From IMG/VR virus record IMGVR_UViG_3300046004_000803, positions 1 through 27,298 of that record: DNA of 27,298 bases; one strand, 5' to 3'. This document shows positions 1-7,164 of the stretch, in pieces; within the stretch, counting starts at the first letter, position 1, and every line of letters starts with the position of its first letter. A program made the translations under genes and the position numbers. Below the pieces are notes generated by a model, which did not search any database, had not been told where the DNA came from, and was given only the letters and a program-made list of their open reading frames with translations. The stretch comes from a virus.

Positions 1-539
1 GGATCCCACTCGCGCCACATCATCAAAAGTTGATCAGGAATCTCCGGTGGGCTGTGCCAATCAGCACCGGCCCAGGTGTAAGGATTGCCCGTGTCCGGGT
101 GAATCGAGGGCGGCAGCACGTCCTGCACCGAGCCCGCGCGCAGTTCAAACACCACCTCGGTCTTGCGCGGATCGCCATCCACCGGCCAACTGATCTTGCG
201 CGTGGTCAGCATTTCCCCGGCAGGCGCATGAAACAAAACCTTGCCCCGATCCGGGCGCCCAACAATCCGCGGGGCCGACGCAAGGATTGCGTCAAGGTCG
301 ATGTTCATGGCCTCCATGATCATCCGCGTGTTGGCCATGTGGTCAATGTCCAGCGCAACCGTGCCGCTCAGGCTGTGCAGCACCCCGATGTTGTGGGTCG
401 GGTGGTCCGCCCAGTGCGATGGGCTGGTGGGCTGGGTCGACCAGCCGAATGTCGTGGGAGCCTTGCTGCCGGCCGGAATGGCAACAAGCGCCCATCCAGC
501 ATCCGCATAGGCCAAGGCCATGGCGTGCGTGTCACTCAT
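1..539 (-). CDS. Bifunctional primase-polymerase (Prim-Pol, AEP fold), N-terminal part
   Basis: The first 179 residues of an archaeo-eukaryotic-type primase-polymerase are visible; the rest lies beyond the left edge. Such proteins synthesise primers and extend them during phage DNA replication. Seen in order: an N-terminal helix followed by GWALVAIPAGSKAP (residues 15-28), a W-rich segment ending in NIGV (50-53), the catalytic-type DID motif (64-66) in VALDIDH, GRPDRGKVLFH (94-104), and a late VLPPSIHPDTGNPYTW motif (141-156). These match the Prim-Pol N-terminal family (PF09250 type) closely. A helicase domain often follows in this family, but that part is out of view. The start ATG overlaps the stop of the upstream small gene in an ATGAGTGA junction, so the two genes are probably translationally coupled. 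The start is well supported by the junction and by a GGAGG 9 nt upstream. Confidence 0.85.
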   Translation of the reverse strand, partial: MSDTHAMALAYADAGWALVAIPAGSKAPTTFGWSTQPTSPSHWADHPTHNIGVLHSLSGTVALDIDHMANTRMIMEAMNIDLDAILASAPRIVGRPDRGKVLFHAPAGEMLTTRKISWPVDGDPRKTEVVFELRAGSVQDVLPPSIHPDTGNPYTWAGADWHSPPEIPDQLLMMWREWD

Positions 540-723
540 GGCCTTCAACCTCCGCCAGCACATCCCGAAACGCACTCTCAAGGAACTTCCAGTCGCCAAG
601 CGTACTCGTGGGCCCACCGTCAACGGTCAGGCTTGCGCGCCACTTCTGCTTGGCCGGAAGCCACTCAAGGGCAACCACGGCCTTCTTGTCGGGATGGGGC
701 GGAGCGTGTAAAAGCTTCTTCAT
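532..723 (-). CDS. Small protein coupled upstream of the primase-polymerase
   Basis: A 63-residue protein of unknown function. It has a basic N-terminus (MKKLLHAPPHPDKK), a central beta-like segment (residues 15-37) and an acidic C-terminal helix. I chose the ATG at 723 because AGAGGA lies about 8 nt upstream; an in-frame ATG at 795 would add 24 residues but has no clear ribosome site and reads like non-coding sequence. The stop overlaps the start of the primase-polymerase by 8 nt, so it belongs to the same leftward replication operon. I do not recognise a family. A role as a replication accessory protein is suggested only by position. Confidence 0.6.
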   Translation of the reverse strand: MKKLLHAPPHPDKKAVVALEWLPAKQKWRASLTVDGGPTSTLGDWKFLESAFRDVLAEVEGHE

Positions 724-959
724 CGAAGCGATCCTCTTCCAGGTTGGGTTTCGATCACGGGCCAGGCTGTTTGCGCAGCGCTGGCCCAAATTCATCCATA
801 GGTCAAAGTTCGTGGCCGGGCAAGCGACAAAGGGTTTGAACTTAGTCGGGCCCGAAAATCTCGGACCCCGAATTTTGCAGGTTTAGTAAAATTTAATGGC
901 TGACGATCAAACAAGGTCGACCGCAGAACCCCAGTGAAACAAGGGGTCTGAGGCCTCTC

Positions 960-988
960 TATATATTAAGGGGTTTTTTCTTTCTAAA
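960..988 (-). promoter_or_regulatory. Candidate leftward sigma70-type promoter
   Basis: On the minus strand, TTTAGA (983-988) is followed after exactly 17 nt by TATATA (960-965). Each box matches four of six consensus positions, and the spacer is A-rich. It would transcribe toward the small protein at 723 and the primase-polymerase. Pattern match only. Confidence 0.35.
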
Positions 989-1125
989 CTATAAGAGGGT
1001 AGGCAGTCACTTCCTACCGTGAGGGTCCCTAGAGGGTTCCCGGTTTTTATGATTAATGACCGCCCTTGACGCGACCCACCAAGCGCAGGCATGTTGGGGC
1101 ATGCGACCTCCCTCGCGGCACCTCA

Positions 1126-1156
1126 GCCCAGGCCCAAGCGCCTGGGCGCCCTTTTC
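1126..1156 (+). terminator. GC-rich hairpin with short T-run before the late operon
   Basis: GCCCAGG (1126-1132) pairs perfectly with CCTGGGC (1141-1147) across an 8-nt loop, followed by GCCCTTTTCCCC. The stem is strong but the T-run has only four bases. It could be a weak intrinsic terminator or attenuator insulating the late operon, or a leader structure in its mRNA. It ends about 30 nt before the first late gene. Confidence 0.4.
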
Positions 1157-1177
1157 CCCCGGATGAGAACCACACCC

Positions 1178-1459
1178 ATGAACAGGTCCGACATCCTTGA
1201 TACTGCGAAGGCATACATCACCGTCGATAGGGCGGCCGTACACGGCAACGCCGAGAATACCTTTGGCGAGATAGCGCAGGCATGGAGCTGGTGGCTGGGC
1301 GGCCGCCTCAGCGCGCCTGTGACGGCATACGATGTTGGGATGATGATGGCCCTGTTCAAACTGGCAAGAGCGAAGGGAAACCCAAGCCACATGGACTCGA
1401 TTGTGGATGGAGCAGGATACCTCGCCCTGGCCGGCGAAATGGCACCCTCGACTGCCTGA
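1178..1459 (+). CDS. DUF6378-like phage protein
   Basis: A 93-residue protein with the look of the DUF6378 family of small phage proteins: an N-terminal ILDTAKAYI helix (residues 5-13), a central NTFGEIAQAWSWWLG segment (25-39), then DVGMMMALFKLARAKGNP and a closing DSIVDGAGYLAL motif. The family's biochemical role is not established. The ATG at 1178 places the start just before the conserved ILDTA helix, although its ribosome site is poor (GGATGAG lies far upstream). An in-frame ATG at 1163 is the alternative. It is the first gene of the long rightward operon and lies directly before the ParB-methyltransferase. Confidence 0.7.
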   Translation: MNRSDILDTAKAYITVDRAAVHGNAENTFGEIAQAWSWWLGGRLSAPVTAYDVGMMMALFKLARAKGNPSHMDSIVDGAGYLALAGEMAPSTA

Positions 1460-1519
1460 CCGATTTCCTGTAAGGTGCAAACTCAATCCACCGGCCGCAT
1501 GGTCGAGATGAGAGGCGAG

Positions 1520-2785
1520 ATGAATCCATTTCCCGCGTATAAAACTGTTTCTGTCGGAAAATTGGTGCCTTACGCCAGAAACAGCCGCACACATTCGCCG
1601 CAGCAGGTGGACAAAATCGCCGCCAGCATCCGCGAGTTTGGCTTCCTGAACCCCATCATCGTGGACGGCGAGAACGGCATCATCGCAGGCCACGGGCGCG
1701 TCATGGCAGCCCAAAAGCTTGGCCTGTCTGATCTGCCGGTCATCGAGGCATCGCACCTCACCGAGGCCCAGCGCCGCGCCTACGTCATCGCGGACAACCG
1801 CTTGGCGCTTGACGCCGGGTGGGACAACGATCTGCTGAAGGTCGAACTGCAGGATCTCGACAGCCAAGGCTTTGAACTGACGCTGACGGGGTTTGAGTTG
1901 GGCGAGATCGGCAATCTGCTGGCCGAACCCGCCGAGGGCCTGACCGACGACGACGCGGTGCCGGAAGTGCCTGCCGTCCCGGTGACGGTCGAGGGCGACG
2001 TGTGGCTGCTTGGACGGCATCGGCTGATGTGCGATGACAGCACCAGCATCGATGCGGTGGACAAGCTGATGGCGGGGCGGAAGGCCGACATGGTCTTCAC
2101 TTCGCCGCCCTACAACGCAGACGCAAAAGCCGGGCAGGGCGACATCTTCAACAAGAAGAAAAGCGTTAAACTTTACGCGGATGGATATTCCGACAAGCTG
2201 CCATCGCAAGAGTATGTTGATTTCGCAGCCTCTGTCCTTGAAATATGCTTTGCCGTGACGGACGGCTTTATCTTTTGGAATGTTAGCTACAACGCAAAGT
2301 CGCGGTTCGAATACATTCAGCAAATATCCAACCGGCTTCCGTATCTTGTGGAGCAGGTTTGCTGGAAAAAAAGCAGCACCATACCGTTCAAGGGTTCCTT
2401 GATGCGCGATTGGGAGCCGATTTATGTGTCCTCGACGAACAAGCAGCCCGTTGCAGTGAAAGAGGTCACAAGCAATTTCTGGCAGGTGAGCAACACGGGA
2501 GCGCAGGCTGAAAACCACAAGGCGTGCTTCCCTGTCGAATTGCCGCAGCGGGGCATTGGCATCGTGGCAAAGAATACGGGTGTGGTTTTTGAACCGTTTG
2601 GCGGGTCTGGAACGACTGCCATCGCTTGCGAGAAAACAGACCGCGATTGCTACATGATGGAACTCGACCCGAAATACTGCGACGTCATCATCACCCGCTG
2701 GCAGGACTTCACGGGGCAGACGGCAACGCTTGAGGCGACCGGCCAGACGTTTGCAGAACTCAAGCAGAAGCGCGAGGCCGCATAA
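1520..2785 (+). CDS. ParB-domain DNA methyltransferase (N6-adenine/N4-cytosine, beta-class order)
   Basis: A fusion of a ParB/Srx-type N-terminal domain (about residues 5-105, ending in the typical NRLALDAGW) and an SAM-dependent amino-methyltransferase. The catalytic motif is SPPYN (about 195-199) and the SAM-binding motif FEPFGGSGTT comes later (about 357-366). This order is that of beta-class N6-adenine or N4-cytosine enzymes. Phages use such enzymes to protect their DNA from restriction; here the gene sits immediately upstream of the terminases, with its stop overlapping the terS start (TAATG). I chose ATG 1520, which has AGAGG close upstream; a GTG at 1475 and ATGs at 1499 and 1508 are in frame. 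The part between the two motifs (about 2150-2600) is clearly AT-richer than the rest. Target sequence cannot be read from the protein. Confidence 0.85.
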   Translation: MNPFPAYKTVSVGKLVPYARNSRTHSPQQVDKIAASIREFGFLNPIIVDGENGIIAGHGRVMAAQKLGLSDLPVIEASHLTEAQRRAYVIADNRLALDAGWDNDLLKVELQDLDSQGFELTLTGFELGEIGNLLAEPAEGLTDDDAVPEVPAVPVTVEGDVWLLGRHRLMCDDSTSIDAVDKLMAGRKADMVFTSPPYNADAKAGQGDIFNKKKSVKLYADGYSDKLPSQEYVDFAASVLEICFAVTDGFIFWNVSYNAKSRFEYIQQISNRLPYLVEQVCWKKSSTIPFKGSLMRDWEPIYVSSTNKQPVAVKEVTSNFWQVSNTGAQAENHKACFPVELPQRGIGIVAKNTGVVFEPFGGSGTTAIACEKTDRDCYMMELDPKYCDVIITRWQDFTGQTATLEATGQTFAELKQKREAA

Positions 2786-3150
2786 TGCCGTCAGTCCCAC
2801 CAGATCGCACGCACAACCCGACCGACACGCAGCGCCAGCTTGTGCAACTGCACGCCACCATCGGCACGCAGCAGGCGGTCATCGCCGACATCATCGGCAT
2901 CGACGCCAAGACGCTTCGCAAGCACTACCGCGAAGAACTTGATCAAAGTATGGCCAAGGCAAATGCCCAGATTGGCGGCGCGCTGTTCAACAAAGCCAAA
3001 GGCGGCGACACCACCGCGATGATCTTCTGGATGAAAACCCGCGCGGGTTGGCGTGAGAAGCAGGAAGTTGATGTTACTTCTTCCGACGGCAGCATGACGC
3101 CGCAGGTGGTCGAGCGGATCATCATCCAAGCCAAAGCCGCGGATGGCTAA
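2785..3150 (+). CDS. terS: Terminase small subunit-like DNA-binding protein
   Basis: A 121-residue protein preceding the large terminase and overlapping it by 8 nt. The N-terminal half (residues 15-50) reads as a helix-turn-helix of the kind that recognises packaging sites: QQAVIADIIGIDAKTLRKHY. A conserved-looking segment GGDTTAMIFWMKTRAGWREK (73-92) follows, which is common in small phage proteins placed before terL. It probably binds phage DNA and brings it to the motor subunit. Assignment rests on the HTH, the size and the position; the family is diverse in sequence. The start ATG overlaps the methyltransferase stop. Confidence 0.75.
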   Translation: MPSVPPDRTHNPTDTQRQLVQLHATIGTQQAVIADIIGIDAKTLRKHYREELDQSMAKANAQIGGALFNKAKGGDTTAMIFWMKTRAGWREKQEVDVTSSDGSMTPQVVERIIIQAKAADG

Positions 3151-4444
3151 GAACAGGCTCAGGATCCCGACGGCGGCGTGCTTCATGCCGCTGCTGGAGC
3201 CAGCCCGATACAAGGGCGCGTGGGGCGGCCGTGGAAGTGGCAAGTCCCGTTTCTTCGCCGGATTGCTGGTCGAGGAGCACTTGCGCTTCCCTGGTCATCG
3301 CAGCGTGTGCATCCGCGAAGTGCAGAAGTCCCTGAAGCAGTCGGCCAAGAAGCTGATCGAGGACACGATCCAGACCTACAACCTCGGCGAGGCGCAGGGC
3401 TTCAAGGTGTTTCGCGAGGTCATCGAGACGCCGGGCGACGGGCTGATCATCTTCCAGGGGATGCAGGATCACACGGCCGACAGCGTGAAGTCCCTGGAGG
3501 GCTTCGATCGGGCCTGGGTCGAGGAAGCCCAATCTCTGTCCGACCGTTCGCTGTCGCTCCTGCGGCCCACGATCCGCGCCGAGAAGTCCGAACTTTGGTT
3601 TAGCTGGAACCCGTCCCGGCCGACCGATCCGATCGATCAGCTTCTGCGCGGGCCCATCCTGCCGTCTGGGGCCGCTGTCGTGCGCGCCAACTGGTCTGAC
3701 AACCCGTGGTTCCCCGACGTTCTGGAGGGAGAGCGCAAGGACTGCCTGGGCAACCAGCCGGAGCGGTACGGCCACATCTGGGAGGGCGAGTATGCGACCG
3801 TCCTTGAGGGCGCCTACTACGCCAAGCACCTGACCGAGGCACAGCTTGAACGGCGCATCGGCTTCGTCGCCCGCGATCCGCTGATGAAGGTCTACGCATT
3901 CTGGGACATCGGCGGCACGTCATCCAAGTCCGACGCGACTGCGATATGGGTGGTGCAGTTCGTCGGCTCCGAGGTGCGCGTGCTGAACTACTACGAGGCC
4001 GTGGGGCAGCCCTTCGAGGCCCATGTGAACTGGCTGCGGTCTGAGGGCTACGAGGAGGCGGTCAGCGTCCTGCCGCACGACGGGCGCAAGCACGACCAGG
4101 TCTACGCCGTGACGCCCATGTCGTACCTGCAGGAAGTTGGCTTCGTGGTTGAACTGGTGCGGAACCAGGGCGCGGGCGCGGCATTGCAGCGGATCGATGC
4201 GACCCGCAGGCTGTTCCCCTCGATCAGGTTCAACGAGGTCACGACCAAGGGCGGACGCGATGCGCTGGGCTGGTATCACGAAAAACGTGATGAGGCCCGC
4301 GGCATCGGGCTCGGGCCGGAGCACGACTTTGCGTCGCACGCGGCTGACGCGTTCGGCATGATGGCGGTCTACAAGGCGACCACGATGGCGTCGCAAGACA
4401 CTTGGGACAAGCCCCTGCGCAGAAACCTTAAAGGAGTCCTTTAG
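3143..4444 (+). CDS. terL: Terminase large subunit (PBSX/Terminase_3 type)
   Basis: The packaging motor, 433 residues, the usual length for PBSX-type enzymes. The ATPase half has Walker A GGRGSGKS (28-35) and Walker B-like FDRAWVEEA (121-129, with the catalytic glutamate pair). The nuclease half (RNase H fold) begins near 250 with AFWDIGG, giving the first metal-binding aspartate (D255), and ends with a SHAADAFGMM segment (about 411-420) that supplies a late acidic residue. It cuts concatemeric DNA and drives it into the prohead through the portal at 17429-19534. Complete, with no missing motif. A perfect 15-nt palindrome covers its last codons (4429-4443). Confidence 0.95.
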   Translation: MAKNRLRIPTAACFMPLLEPARYKGAWGGRGSGKSRFFAGLLVEEHLRFPGHRSVCIREVQKSLKQSAKKLIEDTIQTYNLGEAQGFKVFREVIETPGDGLIIFQGMQDHTADSVKSLEGFDRAWVEEAQSLSDRSLSLLRPTIRAEKSELWFSWNPSRPTDPIDQLLRGPILPSGAAVVRANWSDNPWFPDVLEGERKDCLGNQPERYGHIWEGEYATVLEGAYYAKHLTEAQLERRIGFVARDPLMKVYAFWDIGGTSSKSDATAIWVVQFVGSEVRVLNYYEAVGQPFEAHVNWLRSEGYEEAVSVLPHDGRKHDQVYAVTPMSYLQEVGFVVELVRNQGAGAALQRIDATRRLFPSIRFNEVTTKGGRDALGWYHEKRDEARGIGLGPEHDFASHAADAFGMMAVYKATTMASQDTWDKPLRRNLKGVL

Positions 4445-4451
4445 CGCACGC

Positions 4452-4480
4452 TTTTCGTCTGCTTGGCTTTGTGCTAGGGT
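4452..4480 (+). promoter_or_regulatory. Possible weak promoter in the terL-downstream gap
   Basis: The 57-nt gap after terL is one of the few in the rightward operon. It holds TTTTCG (4452-4457), a 17-nt spacer and TAGGGT (4475-4480). The matches are poor, so this is a suggestion only. The next gene has a good ribosome site (AAGGGG, 7 nt before ATG 4502). Confidence 0.2.
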
Positions 4481-4501
4481 AGCGGCAACGAAGGGGCGGC
4501 T

Positions 4502-6013
4502 ATGGGCATTCTTGACTACTTCACGCCGGAAGCGCGACGTGGCAATCGTGAATGGCTGGACAGCCAGAACGCCGCCATTTCCGAAGCCCTACGCTATTAC
4601 CTCGGGCCGACGGGGATCCCGGAGCGGCTTGGCCTGTTGGCCGAAAGCACGCCGACGGCTGGCCTTGAGCGCGCTGGCACTGAGTCATCCCGCATGTTCG
4701 CACCTGGGCTGTCTGGCTGGGACCGCATGGCAGCGGCTGGCAACATGCTCTCAGAGACTGCAGGAGCGGGCGCTGGGCTGCTTGGGATGCCGGCGGCGGG
4801 TAGGATGGCGGACGATCTGGTTGAGGCTGCAGCGCCGGCTGTGAGGCGGTTTGGTGGCGACGAGTTTGGTGGGGTGCCGGTTCCTGGTTCTGTGCGGACC
4901 CAAAAGGTCGGAAACACCACTGTTCAATTCTCGATTGCGGACGACGGAACTGCAGAAATTTACTCGGTTCGCACCCCTAAAGACAAGCGCGGCGGCGGGT
5001 CGGCGCGGTCTGCGATGGAAGCGATCTTGCCGCAACTTCGTGATGAGGGGGCCACTTCCGTGAAGTTGGTTTCATCCCCGCTTGATGCGAAGACAAACCC
5101 GGCGCGGCTCAAGGGTTTCTATGAAAGTCTTGGGTTCCAGGGCACGGGAGAGACTGCGAACATTGCCGGCGACCCGATAATGAGAATGGACTTGCCGCAA
5201 AGAACCGACGCAGCCGCCCAGCAGGGCAGCGAGATCATCAATCTCTTGCGTTCAGGCCGCGCCGGTGAAGTAACCGAGCAAATGCTGGACATGGGCGATC
5301 CGGTGCTGAACGCACGGTTGAGCGAATATCTTTACAGCAATTACGACCTGCCGATGGACGCCGCCAGCCGGATGGGTCGGGCAACAGAAATGGGCGCGAT
5401 AGACGAATACCACGGGACGACAACCGGCGGGGACATGCGATACCCGAGTTCGCGGTACGGCTTCGGATCGCGTGAAAGATCTGGTTTTTTCACGTCTGAT
5501 AGCCCCTACATGGCAAGCACATATGCCGACCCGCTGTACGGGTCAGTGCTTCCCATGATGAACGCCACCCCGCCTAGTGGGCTGTCGCTATTGGATGCGG
5601 GCGGCGAAATTTGGAGCCAAATACCTGGCGACACTATCGTGAGACGCGGCGCAGACGAGTTTCCAGTATCCTCCTACGCGCAGGGAGGGGCCGATGTCGG
5701 CGGCGTATACAGCACCAACCAGATTGCGCGCGGCGCGAACCTTGAGGGGGACGGCGGCGTTCGGTTTGAAAATCTAATTGACCGCGGTATGCACATACCG
5801 CGCCTGCGCGATGACCCATCACTAATGATTGAGTTTCAGTCGCGTGCATCTCAACCGTCTACGGTAACTACGCGCCAAGACACCCGCGGGATGCGTTCCC
5901 GCTTCGCCCGTTTCGACCCGCGCCTGTCCCACTTGCGCGACCTCAATGCGGCGCTGGCCGCCGGCGTCCCGCTCGGCCTTCTCGCCATGCAACCAGGTCA
6001 GGAACCACAATGA
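4502..6013 (+). CDS. Two-domain phage protein: GNAT-like acetyltransferase plus ADP-ribosyltransferase-like domain
   Basis: A 503-residue protein directly behind terL. Residues 130-230 read as a GNAT acetyltransferase: beta strands, an acetyl-CoA-loop-like KRGGGSARSAMEAI (162-175) and the late NPARLKGFYESLGF (199-212). Residues 300-430 resemble an ADP-ribosyltransferase fold: EYHGTTTGG (302-310, H304 as possible NAD-binding residue), GFFTSDSPYMASTYA (328-342) and VRFENLIDRGM (420-430). The N-terminal 115 residues are Ala/Gly-rich and may be a packaging or virion-binding region. The tail (FDPRLSHLRDLNAALAAGVP, 471-490) resembles the closing segment of large phage polyvalent proteins. I infer a protein that is packaged or made late and modifies host targets. 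The domain calls are by motif, without alignment. Its stop overlaps the next start (ATGA). Confidence 0.6.
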   Translation: MGILDYFTPEARRGNREWLDSQNAAISEALRYYLGPTGIPERLGLLAESTPTAGLERAGTESSRMFAPGLSGWDRMAAAGNMLSETAGAGAGLLGMPAAGRMADDLVEAAAPAVRRFGGDEFGGVPVPGSVRTQKVGNTTVQFSIADDGTAEIYSVRTPKDKRGGGSARSAMEAILPQLRDEGATSVKLVSSPLDAKTNPARLKGFYESLGFQGTGETANIAGDPIMRMDLPQRTDAAAQQGSEIINLLRSGRAGEVTEQMLDMGDPVLNARLSEYLYSNYDLPMDAASRMGRATEMGAIDEYHGTTTGGDMRYPSSRYGFGSRERSGFFTSDSPYMASTYADPLYGSVLPMMNATPPSGLSLLDAGGEIWSQIPGDTIVRRGADEFPVSSYAQGGADVGGVYSTNQIARGANLEGDGGVRFENLIDRGMHIPRLRDDPSLMIEFQSRASQPSTVTTRQDTRGMRSRFARFDPRLSHLRDLNAALAAGVPLGLLAMQPGQEPQ

Positions 6014-6168
6014 AGAAGTCCAAAGTCTCCCGCACCATGTCAGAGTTCAAAAAGGGCACGCTGCACGCCGGCATTGACCCGAAGGGGCCGAAGAAGGCGC
6101 CGATCGTCAAGTCGCGCAAGCAGGCGATCGCCATCGCGCTAAGCCAGGCAGGAAAGGCTAAGAAATGA
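6010..6168 (+). CDS. Small basic protein, DUF6496-like
   Basis: A 52-residue lysine-rich protein. It has the pattern of the DUF6496 family of phage mini-proteins: SEFKKGTLHAG (11-21) followed by a proline/lysine linker and VKSRKQAIAIALSQAGKAKK (33-52). The function of the family is unknown. It is joined to the neighbours at both ends by ATGA overlaps. The high positive charge would suit nucleic-acid binding, but nothing here proves it. Confidence 0.75.
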   Translation: MKKSKVSRTMSEFKKGTLHAGIDPKGPKKAPIVKSRKQAIAIALSQAGKAKK

Positions 6169-6257
6169 AAGCCCCAGTATTCAAGCCGTGCAAGGGATGC
6201 CCGAACCCGACCAAGTGCAAAGCCATGGGCAAGTGCATGATGAAGGGCAAGAAGTGA
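6165..6257 (+). CDS. 30-residue cysteine-rich mini-protein
   Basis: A very short reading frame held between two overlapping junctions: its ATG lies in the stop of the gene before (ATGA) and its stop overlaps a GTG start after it. The protein is lysine-rich and has four cysteines, at residues 9, 12, 18 and 24, the first two as CKGC. This spacing could bind one metal ion as a tiny zinc knuckle. The tight coupling on both sides and the ordered cysteines argue that it is translated. No known family is recognised. Confidence 0.6.
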   Translation: MKAPVFKPCKGCPNPTKCKAMGKCMMKGKK

Positions 6258-6556
6258 AAACCCCGACCTGGCAGCGGGCGGAAGGCAAGGCCAAGTCCGG
6301 CGGCCTGAACGCCAAGGGGCGGGCGTCCGCCAAGGCCGAGGGCATGAACCTGAAGCCGCCGGTGAAGGCTGGCGACAATCCGCGCCGTGCGTCCTTCCTC
6401 GCACGCATGGGCGGCATGCCGGGGCCGGAGAAAGACGAAAAGGGCGAACCCACGCGCCTGCTGAAATCTCTGCAGGCGTGGGGCGCGTCCAGCAAGCCCG
6501 ACGCGAAGGCTAAAGCCAAGGCCATTTCGGCCCGCAATGAGGCGAAGAAGAAATGA
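6254..6556 (+). CDS. Small basic protein, DUF6321-like
   Basis: A 100-residue basic protein starting with GTG at 6254, inside the stop codon of the previous gene. Its central part, LKPPVKAGDNPRRASFLARM (residues 33-52), followed by GGMPGPEKDEKGEPTRLL and LQAWGASSKPDAKAKAKAIS, is characteristic of the DUF6321 family found in phages. Function unknown. A longer frame using an ATG at 6188 exists but would read through the cysteine mini-protein in another phase, so the GTG is preferred. The stop overlaps the adaptor gene start. Confidence 0.75.
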   Translation: MKTPTWQRAEGKAKSGGLNAKGRASAKAEGMNLKPPVKAGDNPRRASFLARMGGMPGPEKDEKGEPTRLLKSLQAWGASSKPDAKAKAKAISARNEAKKK

Positions 6557-7164
6557 GCATCACCAACTTCGGCACGCTGAAGACGGCCATCGCGGACACG
6601 CTTAACAGGCAGGATCTAACCTCGGTCATCCCCACGTTCGTCTCGCTGGCCCAAGCGCAATTCAACCGCAAGATCCGCTCGCACCGCCAGATCACGCGGG
6701 GCAGCCTAACGATCGACGCGCAGTTCGAGGCCTTGCCGGCCGACTGGCTGGAAACGATCCGCATCACGATGGACGCCAACCCGATCCGGGTGCTGACGCA
6801 GATCAGCATGGACGACCTGACGCGGTATCGCACAGCCATCGACAACACGACGGACGCGCCCGTTTACTTCGCCCACAACGGGACCGACATCGAGTTGTTC
6901 CCGACGCCCAGCACGTCCTTTACGGGTGAGATTACCTATTACGCCAAGATCACGGCACTGTCGGCGGACGCAGACACCAACTGGCTGTTGACCAATAACC
7001 CGGATGTTTATCTTTATGGATCTTTAGTGCATACTGCACCGTACCTTAAGGATGATGCGCGCATTGCTCTGTGGGCCGGTCTGCTGGCCCAGGCGATGGA
7101 CGAAATCGAAGATGAAACCGCCGCGGCCCGGTTTGGTTCCCCGTTGCGTATGAGGATGCGATAA
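6553..7164 (+). CDS. Head-tail adaptor protein (SU10-type)
   Basis: A 203-residue structural protein expected to form a ring under the portal and to connect head and tail. The sequence begins with [18 protein letters not shown], followed by a [15 protein letters not shown] helix, then a [10 protein letters not shown] segment and a beta-rich middle with ELFPTP and ITYYAKI. The C-terminal helix is [13 protein letters not shown]. This order is typical of the phage adaptor family that includes the SU10 adaptor. It agrees with the SU10-like capsid gene later in the window. ATGA and TAATG overlaps on either side show it is part of one transcript. Confidence 0.8.
   Translation: MSITNFGTLKTAIADTLNRQDLTSVIPTFVSLAQAQFNRKIRSHRQITRGSLTIDAQFEALPADWLETIRITMDANPIRVLTQISMDDLTRYRTAIDNTTDAPVYFAHNGTDIELFPTPSTSFTGEITYYAKITALSADADTNWLLTNNPDVYLYGSLVHTAPYLKDDARIALWAGLLAQAMDEIEDETAAARFGSPLRMRMR

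Larger units (their letters stand above)
724..1177. other. Divergent gene-free region with AT-rich core and hairpins
   Basis: This 454-nt stretch separates the leftward replication genes from the rightward late operon. It contains an AT-rich core (about 870-1000), a 5-bp hairpin (ACCCC/GGGGT near 929-947), a T-run at about 974-983, a perfect hairpin GGTAGG/CCTACC (998-1003 with 1013-1018), clustered GGG/CCC tracts around 1021-1043, an inverted repeat GCATG/CATGC (1089-1104) and a GC-rich hairpin at 1126-1147. I find no convincing gene: the reading frames here have unusual composition and no usable ribosome sites. Position and composition suit promoters in both directions, and possibly a replication origin next to the primase gene. 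The origin idea is inference. Confidence 0.55.

Noticed and set aside
30-839. Plus-strand frames over the left edge
   Set aside because: They are antisense to the primase-polymerase, whose motifs are convincing; the plus-strand translations are Arg/Pro/His-rich without motifs.
985-1005. Resemblance of CTATAAGAGGG to a T7-type phage promoter core
   Set aside because: Only a few bases match, no repeated copies were noticed before other genes, and no phage RNA polymerase is in the window.
907-1092. 61-codon minus-strand frame in the divergent region
   Set aside because: It spans the hairpins and the candidate promoter, has no good ribosome site and has no recognisable domain. I cannot exclude it fully.
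1007-2800. Open frame of 597 codons on the minus strand opposite the methyltransferase
   Set aside because: It is antisense to a gene with clear ParB and methyltransferase motifs; the translation has no recognisable motifs. Long antisense frames are common in GC-rich DNA.
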